Shown: piece after piece, positions 23,830 to 35,643 of the stretch
Numbering within the stretch: position 1 is the stretch's first letter
How the letters are laid out: every line of letters begins with the position of its first letter
Origin: Siphonodentalium dalli
Taxonomy: Eukaryota > Mollusca > Scaphopoda > Gadilida > Siphonodentaliidae
Length of the DNA stretch: 64,000 nucleotides
NCBI GenBank assembly: GCA_032622095.1
Contig: CP136064.1
Coordinates: 143,051,954-143,115,953, forward strand
Direction of reading: 5' to 3'
Notes under the pieces: model-generated
Seen by the model: only the letters and a program-made list of their open reading frames with translations
What the model was told of the DNA's origin: nothing
The model's database searches: none
Position numbers and translations under genes: made by a program

Positions 23830-24014
23830 CTGAAATTATTCAAATAAATGTTTTATATATAATTGTATAATGACACATATGGTTACCTATATTATGATGC
23901 AGTCTAAATATCAACAGAAAATTATATATGACCTTCTTAGTATATGTGCAGTGTTAACTCATTGATTCATTATTAGGAATCTTCAGTTGGCAATACCAGA
24001 ATGAATTATAAAAC

Positions 24015-24245
24015 GTGGACAAGAGTAAACTGTTCAAGCGGGCAGAGTACACCAGAACAAGATCATCAAAGCATATTGGGATGTTCTTCTTCTGCAACAG
24101 AGTTGTTTCCAGCCGGCATGCCCTGCCCGACTATATCGTGCAATCGCAAACACTAGCAGAATTCAAACCTCTATTGGACAATCACTTCCGCTCAATGCGG
24201 TATGAATATGATACAGAAGGGATGGATTGCCATGCAGTAAAATAA
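24015..24245 (+). pseudogene. LINE ORF2 C-terminal remnant
   Basis: The 76-residue frame contains FFFCNRVVSSRHALPDYIVQ followed by SQTLAEFKPLLDNHF, which matches the common C-terminal signature of many LINE ORF2 proteins (F..RVV..WN.LP..VV...(T/S)...F...LD..W). Only this end remains. It lies in the RIN intron upstream of the VPS9 exon, on the opposite strand. Confidence 0.62.
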
Positions 24246-25307
24246 CTTATGATATAATCCGGAACTAAGAGTCAACTCGTACTGTGTATTTTGATGTTAT
24301 GTTATGTTATGTTAAGTTCAGCAAACAGCTTTCAACTTAATTAATAGCTGAACATCCCTGCAAAAGAATCGAACACAATTTGTTAGTTCTGCTGCACTAC
24401 ATGAGTAGAATCTCCAAAAAGTTTACTATTGAAAATAAAATGCCAACTGGCACAAATGTATAGTACCGTAAATTTCGGTGTATAAGTCGCATCTTTTTGA
24501 CCTGAATATATAGCCCAGAATGTTGGTGCGCCTTATACAACGGTAACTCAAAATCGGGGTGAAATCTTGACTCATTTTCGGAGAGTTTGAGCCACGAGCG
24601 GTAAGTACACAAGTGTCGGGAGACAAGGAGATATTCACAGCAAATATCGGCGGAGATTCAGCCACAAAACGCTCCATAAAGACGGATAATATTCATTGAA
24701 TTAAAATATTGAAAACAGTTATCTTACTCTTCACTATTATTAACTTTTATTCCCAAAATCCCGGAACGAAATATTAGCAAACAGCAGCAAATTCACAAAC
24801 AGTTGGCGTCCTTGACCTTACTGTGTAACAATTCTGGACACGTGCAAAAATGACCCACATTCAATGACGGCGGTGTCATCGCTTTGATGTCTGCAGTGTT
24901 AGTTGCGACATAGTAAACTGTTTGGAAGCTGCACGTGGCTCTAAACTGCTACCATATTACGTCACATCGGAATGTTTATTTAAAGCCCGGGAAGGAATGA
25001 GCATAATAAAACCCAGCTGACTCCAAATATTTTAACGAGGCTTCAGTGCGAATTAGCCGCAAACTCCTGTTAAATTGATATTACATAAACATTATTTTAT
25101 GCTGTACGCTTCGGGTGCAAACATTTAATCCCCACATTGAGTATATTTGACACTTAATACTGAGGAGTGCATTGCATCACTATTAGCCCAAAGCGTTTGC
25201 ATTCATGATCCGCGACAATTAGGCGACAACTAAATTAACGAGGCCATTATCCTAAAACAACAGTAAGCCGAGTCTCAATTTTATATTCCTATAAATGATA
25301 GGATATT

Positions 25308-26047
25308 TTGTGTCTTTCCTTTTTCACACTCGAATTTCGACACATTAGCAGTCGGACCTCCAGAGAGCTTGGATCGCCACCTCTCAGGATGAACTCACCA
25401 CCGTTAATACCAATCAGTGTCACTAACATGCTGGACGCCATGCATGTCACGCCTTGCATGAGCTGGTCACTTCATGCTCATAAAGGCGGATACCAGCTGG
25501 TTCTGGATTTCCAAACCGGCCCGGCACAGCCCTTTTCAGGACTCCCTACCGGACCGGAAAATACCAGATCAGCACGGAAACCACGGCAAAAGATGAACAA
25601 GAAAAAGAAGAAAACACCATCAAGGAAAAAAAGCGATGCCGAGAGACTAGCGGCGTGGAAAGAGAAGAAGGCGACGGATGTTACACCAGCCAGCTCCTCC
25701 CATGCTGTCGAGATCCCGGCCCAGTCTGTCCAGGAGATGGAATCACCACCACCATCGCCTCCACGGCCAGACGCGGACACCTCCGACTTCATCCCGAAGA
25801 CTCCGGAATAAATCGAGCCGGAGCCTGCCAATCCTATATCACCGTAACCGAACAAGAAACAGATGCCACCCGCCTATGGAGAGAAAACTACATAAAAGAA
25901 TCATCTAAATATCTCGCCAGAGCAGACGAATCAATTAAGAATGCAGAAGAGACTAGAATGAAAGCAAAGGCAGTCTTAGACGAATTAGATCCACCGAAAA
26001 GTAAAAAGAAAAAAAGAAAAAAGCTAAAAGCAACCAGCAAAAGCTAA
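25308..26047 (+). pseudogene. Passenger ORF within pogo-like element
   Basis: The first frame (probable ATG at 25389, MNSPPLIPISVTNML) reads ...SWSLHAHKGGYQLVLDFQTG, then a basic stretch (KKKKKTPSRKKSDAERLAAW), a Pro-rich acidic part and a stop at 25811. A second frame continues to 26047 with EQETDATRLWRENYIKESSK, a charged helix, and ends in a Lys-rich tail. The two parts look like one protein of about 220 residues broken by a stop and a frameshift. The W...GY.L.L.F motif followed by a basic segment recalls accessory proteins I associate with invertebrate transposons, but I cannot name the family. Confidence 0.4.
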
Positions 26048-26282
26048 ACATCTCAACCTCACTTTGCCTCCGGTCAGCCTCCGCATCTGAACAGCATCAA
26101 CAGCCTCAAAAATCGATCTTCATCGAATATATCAAGAAAGGGTGAAGGGAATTGCACAATGCGTTCCGAACATCCTACCCGGCCTGCGGCCGGAAACTAC
26201 ACAACAACAAAGTCTTTCCTCATACCGTAAATTTCTATATATATTCACATACTTCGATCATTATGGATAAAAACGTCAGAGT

Positions 26283-26842
26283 TACGAAACCAGATTTAAG
26301 TTGGAAGCGGTTAAGTTTGCAGAACTTAACGGTAACCGTGCTGCCGAAAGACAGTATGGTGTCAGTGAGAAATTGGTAAGAGATTGGAGGCGATCGAAGG
26401 ACGTTTTATCCGAAATGCATGGAGACAACCGTGGTAAGAGTGCGATGTGGCCTGAACTTGAGCAGCGAGTTGTCCGGTGGATTGAAGAAAGGCGCTCATC
26501 TTTGCTGGCTGTAAGCAGAAATTCAATTCGGATCCAAGCGATCATATTAGCCAAGGAGATGGACATACCCGACTTCAAGGGCCACAACAGTTGGGTGACG
26601 CGATTTATGAAACAGAATAAACTTTCACTACGCGCCAAAACCAGGATCTCACAGAAAATGCCAAAAGATTACGAGGACCGGCTGTTCGAATTTCAACGCT
26701 TCGTAATCAAGCAACGAAAAAGATACGATTACTCCCTCGATCAAATCGTTCGTATGTAGAAGTGTATGATGATGCTTTGTCAGATGCTGAGTGGTTTAAA
26801 TTGTTTATTGATAACGACGAAAGTGATGACGAAAGTGAATGA
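26283..26842 (+). pseudogene. pogo-like transposase: DNA-binding half plus acidic tail
   Basis: The frame (from about 26283 to 26759) reads SYETRFKLEAVKFAELNG.. AERQYGVSEKLVRDWR, then MWPELEQRVVRWIEERR and FKGHNSWVTRFMKQNKLSLR, ending LFEFQRFVIKQRKRYDYSLD. These are the two helix-turn-helix units of a CENP-B/pogo DNA-binding region. The DDE catalytic domain that should follow is absent; a frame-shifted acidic C-terminus (DALSDAEWFKLFIDNDESDD) comes directly afterwards and stops at 26842. No ATG is in frame upstream, because a TAA precedes the first recognisable residues. It cannot catalyse transposition. Confidence 0.85.
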
Positions 26843-27442
26843 ATGTTATTGTTGTTGAAATGTCCGTTTTGTGCATTCCGTGTATTAAATCATTCAGTTC
26901 CCATTCCATATTTTTATTGTTTGTCTATTGCAAATGTCGTTCGTTTTGATAAATTGTGCTGTGCTATAAATTGTTATGTTATATTGTGTGTTTAAATAAA
27001 TCATTCTAACGTAAATAACTTTCTCCATTTCTTCTCCTCCCAAATGTGATGTGTGAATACTTGCTCTCAATACTTACCAGTACAATACTTACCATGCACG
27101 GAAGTTTTCTGAAATTCCAGCATCTAAAAATGGGTGCGTCTTATACAAACGTATTTCACAAAAGGCAGGATTTGGGGTTGAAAAGTGGGGGTGCGTCTTA
27201 TACACGCACGCGACTTATACACAAAAATTTACGGTACTTCAACATTTCAAAGCCGAGACAAGTTGAATATGGTTTGGATGAACACTTTTAGAGATTGTCT
27301 AATTGATCCAAGTTCAAATCGAGAATACCACCTACATAACAGATGAACCATACAGAAAATCATCTCCAACCCCTAGTAACATATAGCAAACATATTAGTA
27401 ACTTAAGTGCTTAATAAGAAAAGTAAAAAAAGTTAAACCAAC

Positions 27443-27494
27443 CATCTGCACCTAAGAAAGACGAGCCGCATGCAGCTCTTGAACACTCAGAAAC
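27443..27494 (-). CDS. RIN: RIN family short linker exon to VPS9
   Basis: This 52-bp exon sits between a TTTTACAG acceptor and a GTTGGT donor. It encodes VSECSRAACGSSFLGAD and one base of the next Asp codon, which completes in the VPS9 exon to give the GADDFLP signature that opens the VPS9 domain in RIN proteins. Phases on both sides match (0 in, 1 out). It is too short to find by ORF length and was found by requiring that fit. Confidence 0.85.
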
Positions 27495-28299
27495 CTGTAA
27501 AATAGTGAAGGAAACAATGGTGTTACAATATCAACAAATACACACATGATGATAGATGGAGTCAATTTCAAATATGAGATATTTACACTGTTCTAAAATT
27601 CTCTTCCCTCAGAAGTGCAACAAAAAGTGTTAAAATGTAGAAATATGATGATAAAACACTTGCAGAGTGATACAAATAGAACAACTATTTACAAGTTCTG
27701 TGAGGGTACTATAACTTCTTGAAGAACTGGTGCATGCAATATATGCTGCTCTTTAACCATTTCTTTACTAAATTAATTCTCTCATTCATTTAAACAAGAC
27801 AGTCAATGACTGTGGGGTCGCTCACCAGACTACAAAGACTGATAAGACTGGGACTCTGGAGACCAAAACAGCACTTTTCATAATCACTTTAAAAGAAGTA
27901 GATTTAAACAGGATATGTGGCTAGAGAGACTTCAAGTATGTAGCTTGGTAAAAAACCACCTTGAAATTGCCAACTGTACACTACTGATCACCCCCTCCTC
28001 CTCCAGCTCAACAAGTCCCCTTTGACCGGTATACAGACTCCCAAGTCTTAGGTTGGAATTTCACAACTGACACCTCAAACTTTCTCAATTGTTGGAAATT
28101 TCCAATCTCACAAGCGCCTTTTTCCAAAACCATTTAGACATGTTTGAAGCCCAATTATCCATGGATCCAAAACACAATACATGTAAGTCAGATTAATCAG
28201 TCAGGTGGTTCCAAGGTAGATGTTTTAATGAATTTGGCATTTCAATGATTTTATTAGACACAAAAGTGTTAACTCCCCATAGCCCCACCATTTCTTGAC

Positions 28300-28960
28300 A
28301 AATTGACCTCATTTTAACAAATCTGAATCTCAGTCACTTAAGGATCCTCCTGATTGCTCCATACTATATGTAAGCTAAATAGTCCAACCTCTCTTGAGAA
28401 GACATTTTAAGAATTACTATAGAGACATATAGTTATGTCCCTGGTCCCACCCTATTTAACCTGGTGACCCCATCTGAATAAATTTAAATCCCAGACACCA
28501 GAGAACCCTTCATACATATGATAAATATCAGTAAAATAGACCTGATGGTCCTTGTGAAGGAAGCATATTAAGAGGGAAACTGTTCTTCGTTTGGCCCCTA
28601 TTTGACCAAGTGACCCCATTTAAAAAAAATCTGAATTGCAGTCAAGGAAGAACATTCCATGCTAAATAAGCCAACCAGTTCTTGCAAACATATTTTAAGA
28701 ATTACTATGTAGTGAAATAGTCTCTGGCTCTGCCCTTATTTGACTTTGTGATCCCATTTTCACAAAGGTAATTTCATACCAAATATAAGCAAAATAGGCC
28801 ATTTGATTATTGCATAGAAGACACATCATGAATTACTATGTAGAGAAAGAGTAATGTAGCTGGCCTTGCACCTACTTGACCTGGTGACCCTGATAGAACA
28901 AATCTGAACCACAATCACCAAAGGAGCAAGCCTGCAAATAGTGCACCTATTCCTACATTG
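28300..28960. repeat. HINE/pearl-like tandem core array
   Basis: About four diverged units of roughly 150 bp share '...gaCCtcatttgaacaaatctgaa', 'cagtcac.aagggaac' and 'aatatgaa.caaaat' phrases. The same core occurs at 750-905 and 29770-30100. This copy lacks the microsatellite and hairpin end. Confidence 0.6.
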
Positions 28961-29034
28961 TATGTGCCTGGCCTCAAGCAACACAATGTATTATACAATC
29001 AAGCCTTGAAATAGTGTGATAGTGTGTCTGTCAT

Positions 29035-29345
29035 TTGCGGAATGAGGTCCCCCAGAGGGTGACTTTAGTGACGCTATCCTGCACAGTGGGCTAGCATCAC
29101 TAAATTCACCCTCTGGGGACCTCATTCTGCTAAGGCCCTCAACTGCTATGGCAGACCTAGGATAAGATTGAATTTCCCCAGTTGAAGTTGATGTTCACCC
29201 ATTGGACAGCACCTCAATTATGAATTTTATATTCTGCAAATTAGGGGATATAGAAACTTCCTAGAAGGGAAATGTAACTAACAACTGTGTGGGATAGCAT
29301 CACTAAATTCACCCTCTGGGGACCTCATTCTGCAAATGAGACCTC
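29035..29345. repeat. Inverted-repeat MITE family (GAATGAGGTCCCC)
   Basis: GAATGAGGTCCCCCAGAGGG at 29040 and its inverse CCCTCTGGGGACCTCATTC at 29108-29128 form a hairpin; a further inverse copy is at 29309-29331. A related hairpin lies at 47331-47416. These look like the ends of a small TIR element family with one nested or duplicated end here. Confidence 0.6.
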
Positions 29346-29769
29346 CTATTTGCCATGTTGAACAATACATGATAGATTGTACCTCTTATTAATGATTCTC
29401 TGACCTGCAAATGTCAGACACACTAAATTCAGGCAGTTTGTTTAAATTGCTAGCAGTATGTTTATACAAGCTATCAGTGACATTGTATTCCTTGATTAAT
29501 GACCTGTGTTTCTCTCTGTCTATCCACAAAGAGATATCTGCAACTTTAATAGAACAGGTATTAATGTTGGAAGCTGGAAATGATATCCATTGGAAGGGAT
29601 GTTGGTTGGGTGTAGGCCACTGCAGGGTGGGGGTGCATCTGGGCCATGTGGGAGGGGGATGGGTAATGGAATATTTCTGTAATTTCAGAAGATTAAAGAT
29701 TAAAGTTTCATAAATCTGCAGATGTTATAATGGTGTCACTTTTTCAAATTTTATAACATGCTTCTTTTT

Positions 29770-30650
29770 TTTTTAGTTATGTCACTGGCTCTGCCCACAT
29801 TCGACCCAGTGACCTCATTTGAACAAATCTGAATAACAGTCCCCCAAAGACCCTTTGTACCAAATATGAACCCATTCGGACCAATGAAATTTGAGATGAA
29901 GTTGTTGTAAGAATTACAGAGTTATGGCCCTGGCTTCGCAACTATTTGACCCAGTGACCTCATTTGAACAAATCGGAATGAGAGTCACCTAGGGAACATC
30001 CACACCAAATATGAACCCATTTGGTCTTACGGTTCCAGAGGAGAAGATGTTCAAAGAATTGTTGACGGACGGACGGATGGACGGACGGACGACGGACGAG
30101 GAGTGATGACTATAGCTCCACCAGGCCTGGAAATCTGAGGAGGGCTATTTGATAGCCCTCCTACAGCCCTCGCAACATTGACTCCAGGAGGGCTATTTTT
30201 AGCCCCCCTAAAGCCGGTCAAATCTTGCCAACATGAAATTCATTTTGTGAAATTAACCAGTTAGGACATATAACAAAAACTTTCTCCTAATCTCTGACAT
30301 CTTCTGGTATGTTCTCATCAACAAAGAACCAAACAGTGTTCAATACCACTAGAAATATCCACTCGATTTCACTGGACAGATAACATGAATTCAATAGAAG
30401 AGGGGAGTTAAGTCTAGGTGGGCTAATATTAGCCCTTCTAAGGCAACCCAAGAGGGATATTAATTTTCAGCCCTCTTCAAATTATCAAACCGCCATGCCT
30501 GAGTATCAACTCAGGTAAAATATCAAAACTGTAAAAGTTGAGGAGGGCTATAGCCCTCCTAGGCAAATCTAGGAGGGCTATTAATAGCCCTCCTGGATTT
30601 TCTAGATCGCCAGCCCTGCTCCACCGGAGACTTCGTCTCAGGTGAGCTAA
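29770..30650 (+). mobile_element. HINE/pearl-like element with terminal hairpin
   Basis: Two core units (29780-30060) are followed by a GACG-type microsatellite (30063-30100) and, once the nested MITE at 30123-30617 is removed, a terminal hairpin made of TAGCTCCACC, GGAGAC-TTC-GTCTC and GGTGAGCTA, ending in CTAA at 30647-30650. Tandem cores, a microsatellite, and a hairpin with CTRR end are the layout described for pearl elements of bivalves, later tied to Helentrons (HINEs). This is a non-autonomous rolling-circle-type element. Confidence 0.68.
30123..30617. mobile_element. hAT MITE with perfect 8-bp target duplication
   Basis: The ends AGGCCTGGAAATC (left) and AGGGCTGGCGATC (right, inverted) are flanked by the identical octamer GCTCCACC at 30115-30122 and 30618-30625. 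Inside, an inverted AGGAGGGCTAT / ATAGCCCTCCT motif recurs many times on both arms. The 8-bp duplication and (C)AGGG-type ends mark a hAT derivative. A longer relative lies at 47569-48714. It has no coding capacity. Confidence 0.88.
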
Positions 30651-31057
30651 AAAGTATACATTGGAATGGTCATCTGGAGGGATGTTCAGGAAATAGAAGC
30701 AGATGACAGATAATTGACAGTGCAGAAGGAATCCTATTCATTGGTAGGAAATGTTGAGATAATATTTAAAGTTCAACAAAGTAACAATGCTCCATGTTAA
30801 CCAAATGGATTCGCCCACTCAGTTATACAATTATGCATTATAAAGGTACTTTATTCATCAAGAGGGACATTCAGGAAATTTTATACAAGTCCAAAATTAT
30901 TCCTATTCACTGATGGAAATGTTCAGATAATAAGTTATTATCTGAATATTTCCTGAAGGATAACTACTCATCAATGAATATTTAGTATTTAGTATATCCA
31001 CATAATATGGATAGTATGCAAAATAAGACCATGAAAAGCAGATGCTGACGAGTATGA

Positions 31058-31369
31058 TTGATTGATTGATTGATTAGGGTTTTATGTCGCTTTAGCCACT
31101 AAGGCCATATCACGACATTGCCAGTTTTAATGGTGGAGGAAATCCGCACACTTACGGCTAATCTAACAGTGATTTCAATGGCTGATAAACTCGTCGACCA
31201 TGTGCGGCAAACCACCGGCCATCGGCAAGTAACTGGCAACTTTCCCAGATAACGATTTCGAGTTACAAAGTCCACGATGGAAACATGTGGATTTGAACCC
31301 TTATCGCCAGCGCTGGAAGGCGAAACGGCTTGGAGTTGTACCCCTAACCGATTGAGCCACCGAGGCCCT
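31058..31369 (-). mobile_element. tRNA-derived SINE with 13-bp target duplication
   Basis: On the minus strand the element begins GGGCCTCGGTGGCTCAATCG, an A-box-like tRNA head (TGGCTCAATCGGTTAGGGG), then GGTTCAAATCC as the B box, a unique body, and a tail of TCAA/AATCAATCAATCA (TGAT on plus, 31058-31073). CTGACGAGTATGA occurs perfectly at 31045-31057 and 31370-31382 as the target-site duplication, so the copy is complete and fairly recent. It would be copied by a partner LINE. It lies in the RIN intron. Confidence 0.92.
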
Positions 31370-31382
31370 CTGACGAGTATGA

Positions 31383-31979
31383 AAGAATATAACTTCCATC
31401 ATTTTCAAGTGTTAGGCCAAACAAATTAAAGAAAAAATTTCAAATCAGTGCGGGCGGGCGAGTGGGTTTTATTTATATTTTTTATTTCCCAATAGCATAC
31501 CATCTAATGCCTATATTGCAGATTGCCGGCAACATTGTATTGTCTGTAAAAAAAATATTTTAGTTTGCATTGGTACCAGCATGATTAGCATATTACGTAG
31601 TCTACTAATTTTATCTTTGGTATTTAATGTTTAATAAATTAAATTGATCAATAAAAATTATTAAAACTCGGAACCGGAACATTTCATTTAATATAACAAT
31701 AGTTGATCCTTATAAATGTTGGTAAAAGTTACTTTTGAAAAACACAAACTTCATATAGAAAGGGTTCAAAGGGACATTGGTTCATGCATTTGAATATATT
31801 CACTGTTTAAATTGTCATGAACTGTAGCATGTGTTCACTTATAAATAGGTCTGTATCAAGGATTCCAACTTTTTCAATTCACCAACCACTCGTCCGACCA
31901 AGCTATTTCATTTAAATAAATTGGTTTTCGGCAGTCAACAAGCCTAATTTATGGTCTAACCTATTTTTTATTTGGCCTT
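31383..31979. other. AT-rich intronic DNA
   Basis: I see no gene, terminal repeats or tandem structure here. Confidence 0.5.
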
Positions 31980-32936
31980 AGGGACCGTAGCGAAATGCAT
32001 AAACCGATACCGACCGATAACCGACCGATAGCCGATGTACATCGGTTAAATCATCGGTCGACCGATGCGACCGACGTGAAAAACGACCGATGGTTCGACC
32101 GATGGCGTACATCATTTGACCGATGGCGACGTTCAAAATAACCGATGGACTTAATTACGACACCATAACGTCATGTTTGTAAGCCAGTGCTATGACTATC
32201 GCTCTTCGCATCCAGATAAACGTACAGGTAATAATCCGTCACCAGCTACCAGCATTCGAATGCATGTGTCCACGAAGGAAACTGAGCAACTAGACGGGAG
32301 ATAACTCGCCCCGACGGTGATTTTGTGTTTGGAACGACTTGTCTCATGTGGACGGTCATATAATAATTCTTGGTTGGGATTTGTATGGGTTATTTTATTC
32401 GTATTTATAAAAAAATCATATTGAATTCTATCTTGACTTTCATTATCACTTCAATTAATCCTTGTGTGCGGGAATACAAGGACTTCCTTGACGCACGTGC
32501 ATGGAAAAATGTTTTGTAAACACAATCATAGGCTAACTGTCCGCTAAATACAGTGTTCTTATGACAAAACATTGTATAAACACAATTAATTGTCCTCTAA
32601 ATTAGTCTTAAAGTGATTTGAAACACTCCCGACAGGGTGATAAAATAGAAATGGAGAATAATCTAGCTCAAAGTAGTAATTTTTACAAATGTATCCAAAT
32701 TGACAACAAAAGTCGTCATTCTTATCTATTAATTAAATACAGTGACGCTCGATAGTGAAATAAATTTATCTCAGATAGAATTAAACTTGTGTCCCGAACG
32801 GCAAGTACACTGCGGCCGAACGGCATTTACTGTATGATGTACACCGGGGATAGATTTCTGGTTTGTATCGTCTTTTTTCGAGTTTAAAACAAGTATTTTA
32901 TAGTAGAAATATACGAAGGTTAGTATTTTTAATTAA

Positions 32937-34123
32937 CTCTTTGATTGCCAGGGGCCGATATTATCGGCCCAAATATCCGGTTGGTAAATTGCCAGGGCCG
33001 ATAATATCGGCCATAATTGTAACCGTAATTATTTTGATCACAACTGTATGACAATAATAAAAAAGTTTTTCAAGTTTAATAAAATTATTGTTTTAATTGT
33101 TTCTAATTAAATTCTGCAGTATATATCTGATTTTTATTCCTTTTAAAGACGTTTGAAAATTAAAATAATGAAATAAGTTTGTAAATAAAATGTAAGATCC
33201 GCAGTCGGAAATCCAAAATGGCCGACAATTTCAGAAAAATATGTTTAGACAATTATTTATATGAAAGATCTGCATTTTACCAATGCATTAACTAATTTAA
33301 ACATGATAGTATGACAACCTGACATTACAATAAAGATTATGTGTACTTTAGATTGTTTTATTAGTTTTTTTAATAGTCAAAATTGCCGTTTTTGCTGAAT
33401 GAATCACCTATTTTTCAAGGTAAAAACGTAATTAATTAAAACAAACGGCGTGATTATAAACTCCCACAGGCCCCAGCGTGCCTCCGTGACAGTTTAGACC
33501 ACATGCATATGTGTCATTTTTGTTATTTTATTTATAGCACAATGATGATAAGCTTGTAGTTAGAGATTTAATTATATATCACAATTTTTGTTTTATTTTT
33601 TTGACAGTCAAAATTGCCATTTTCCTCAATTAAAAAACCTAGCTATTTTCGTAGTAAACTGTCGCAACTAAAGTCTAAATCGGCTCCTGCATTGTGTAGC
33701 TCCTCACATATGGTCCAGCTATACCAGAACTAGACCCTAATTTACTCTTACAAGTTTTTAAAATGAGAAAGACAGTAGAAAGATTTATCAGATCATCATC
33801 GTTGGAATACTGTCTCAGAAAACCAATATTGAATATAGCAGGTTGTGGGCCATTTTTCAATTGGATTATTGCCAAAAAATCCTTATTTGGAGTTATTTCC
33901 CTTGGGTGACAAGGAGTTATGCCCCTTAATTGTCGTGAATATTCTTCGGCAAAATATTCACCCGCAATTCTTTGGCTAATCACCTACATACATGTCCTTG
34001 ATATTTGAAACATTATTTCATAAGAAGAAGACTATTATTGTATCATACTTTTCCACAATAAAATCAGTTTTCTCATAAATTCTCTGGCAATTTAGGTGTA
34101 AAATTAGCTCGGCAACGAAAGAG
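32937..34123. mobile_element. piggyBac-like non-autonomous element
   Basis: TTAA flanks both ends (32933-32936, 34124-34127). Ends are CTCTTTGATTGCCAGG and, inverted, CTCTTTCGTTGCCGAG. A GGCCGATATTATCGGCC palindrome repeats just inside the left end, related to the inner sequence of the 233-bp MITE at 40721-40953. A 102-residue minus-strand frame at 33675-33983 lies inside but resembles nothing I know; I do not call it a gene. Confidence 0.68.
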
Positions 34124-35239
34124 TTAAAGGAAATTTAAATTCGTACATAACATCGGCTTTGTGGTCATTATGACGAATCACATTTATATTTAACCCCATG
34201 CACTGTTTCAACGATCTAACGATTTTAATGGGACTTTGTTGTCAAACATAAAAATACCGATGCATCGTTCCCGCGCGCATGCCCCCCCCCCCCCCCCCCC
34301 TGATGCATACCGAAAGATATTTGGCATTACTCGGTTTGACGTCTGGGTGTATTCTGCACATACTCCGAACAGATTCCCAATTTGTAACATACCCGAGCTA
34401 CGGGACATAACTCTAATCCATACATGCCAAGTTTCATAAATACATTTCGGGTTATTGAAGGAACAGACACCACAGTCAAGTCGAAACGTGAAATATGTAC
34501 CTATTTAAGCACTGTATCAATAAGTAATGCTTGATAGAGTAGTGAACCCGAACATAGCGTGTTAGAATTGATGTTTTCAATAGTAGAATTTGGTACGATT
34601 AAAAAAATTAGTTATTTATTTTGTGCGCTCAATTTATTTTATTTTAAAAGTCAAAAACGTCTAAGGGAAGCGATGCACTCAGATTGGTGCCCCGTTTCCC
34701 GGAAAGCCTATTAATTTAGCACAATTCTAATCATACATATCCGGTCTATTGCAAATCCACATAAACAAACCATGTGGACGCTTTATTCAATTGGTGTATA
34801 AACCATGCATAATTTTATTTTGTTATATATATCCATAAAGTATTGTTTACGTATATTGCCACAAAAAGTGAGTAAAACCCTTGAATGGGAACATTTCTCC
34901 GTTATTTTTGCGCACGCCTGTATATCTCAAACGCCAGGTGCACCAGGCAGAATACACCCAGATGTCGACTGTGTTGCAATCGACATTATTTGCAACATCG
35001 TAACTCTTGTTTGAGTGAACATGATTACATGTCACTTTCTCCTTGATTTTCCCTTTGAAGTTTCATCAAATGTCCACTTGCATGTTGCAGTGGCTTTGTC
35101 TTACGGTAACTATACGGCATTGAACGTATTTGAAATATTTCGGTTCATAAAATCTTTCGCAGCCGAAAAATACCTCATCACGCAGAAACGCTCTTTATTT
35201 TTCATTCTGAAGAAAATTTGGCACAGATTTTTATACATT

Positions 35240-35553
35240 CAATGACAGTGAATCGTCAGCAAAGATCAATGTAATCGTTTTCAATGCACTAGGCCCTACT
35301 ACAGTGTGTCATTTGACAACTGTCCGAAAGTTTTCATAAAACTTCACAATTGAGTCTATTAAGTTGCCGTGATTGCGCGAAAATCTATATAGGTCAATCT
35401 TCTTCCGTAAGAAATATTACACTTCGCGAATGGGAAGTGATGAGGCGATCAAGTATGACGCATTCATTTATAAACACAATTCAATTCTTCGATTATTTTA
35501 CCGTATATATGGGTAAATAAATATCTAATTACTGATTGAGACCTATAGTGCGC
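35240..35553. repeat. Direct repeat, copy 1 of local duplication
   Basis: About 310 bp (from the CGTCAGCAAAGATCAATGTA region to GATTGAGACCTA) recurs at 37408-37725 in the same orientation with scattered changes and small indels. The copies are 2.2 kb apart inside the ACCGAT element. They could be LTR-like ends or a segmental duplication; no primer-binding site or coding sequence supports an LTR element. Confidence 0.75.
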
Positions 35554-35643
35554 GGGCCCAGGGATTTTTGCCTATTTTGGGAATGGGTCAGGGTGAGTTC
35601 GAATTGGGAAAAATGTTTCTTTACAGACCAAAATTGCACTTAA

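Larger units (their letters stand above)
24466..27234 (+). mobile_element. pogo-like (Tc1/mariner) element, DDE core deleted
   Basis: Inverted ends share CCGTAAATTT and then TGTATAAGTCGC, with TA on each side (24464-24465 and 27235-27236), the target of Tc1/mariner-type elements. Further inside, both ends repeat GCG(C/T)CTTATACA motifs, which may be transposase binding sites. The interior encodes a passenger ORF and a truncated transposase. GC content is visibly higher in the coding part (about 25380-26700) than around it. The element lies in a RIN intron. Confidence 0.85.

Noticed and set aside
25478-25855. 125-codon minus-strand frame opposite the pogo passenger ORF.
   Set aside because: It is the shadow of the plus-strand coding sequence, with low-complexity FFFFLF and GGDGGGD stretches.
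33675-33983. 102-codon minus-strand frame inside a piggyBac-like element.
   Set aside because: It does not resemble a piggyBac transposase or any domain I know; left unannotated as a gene.
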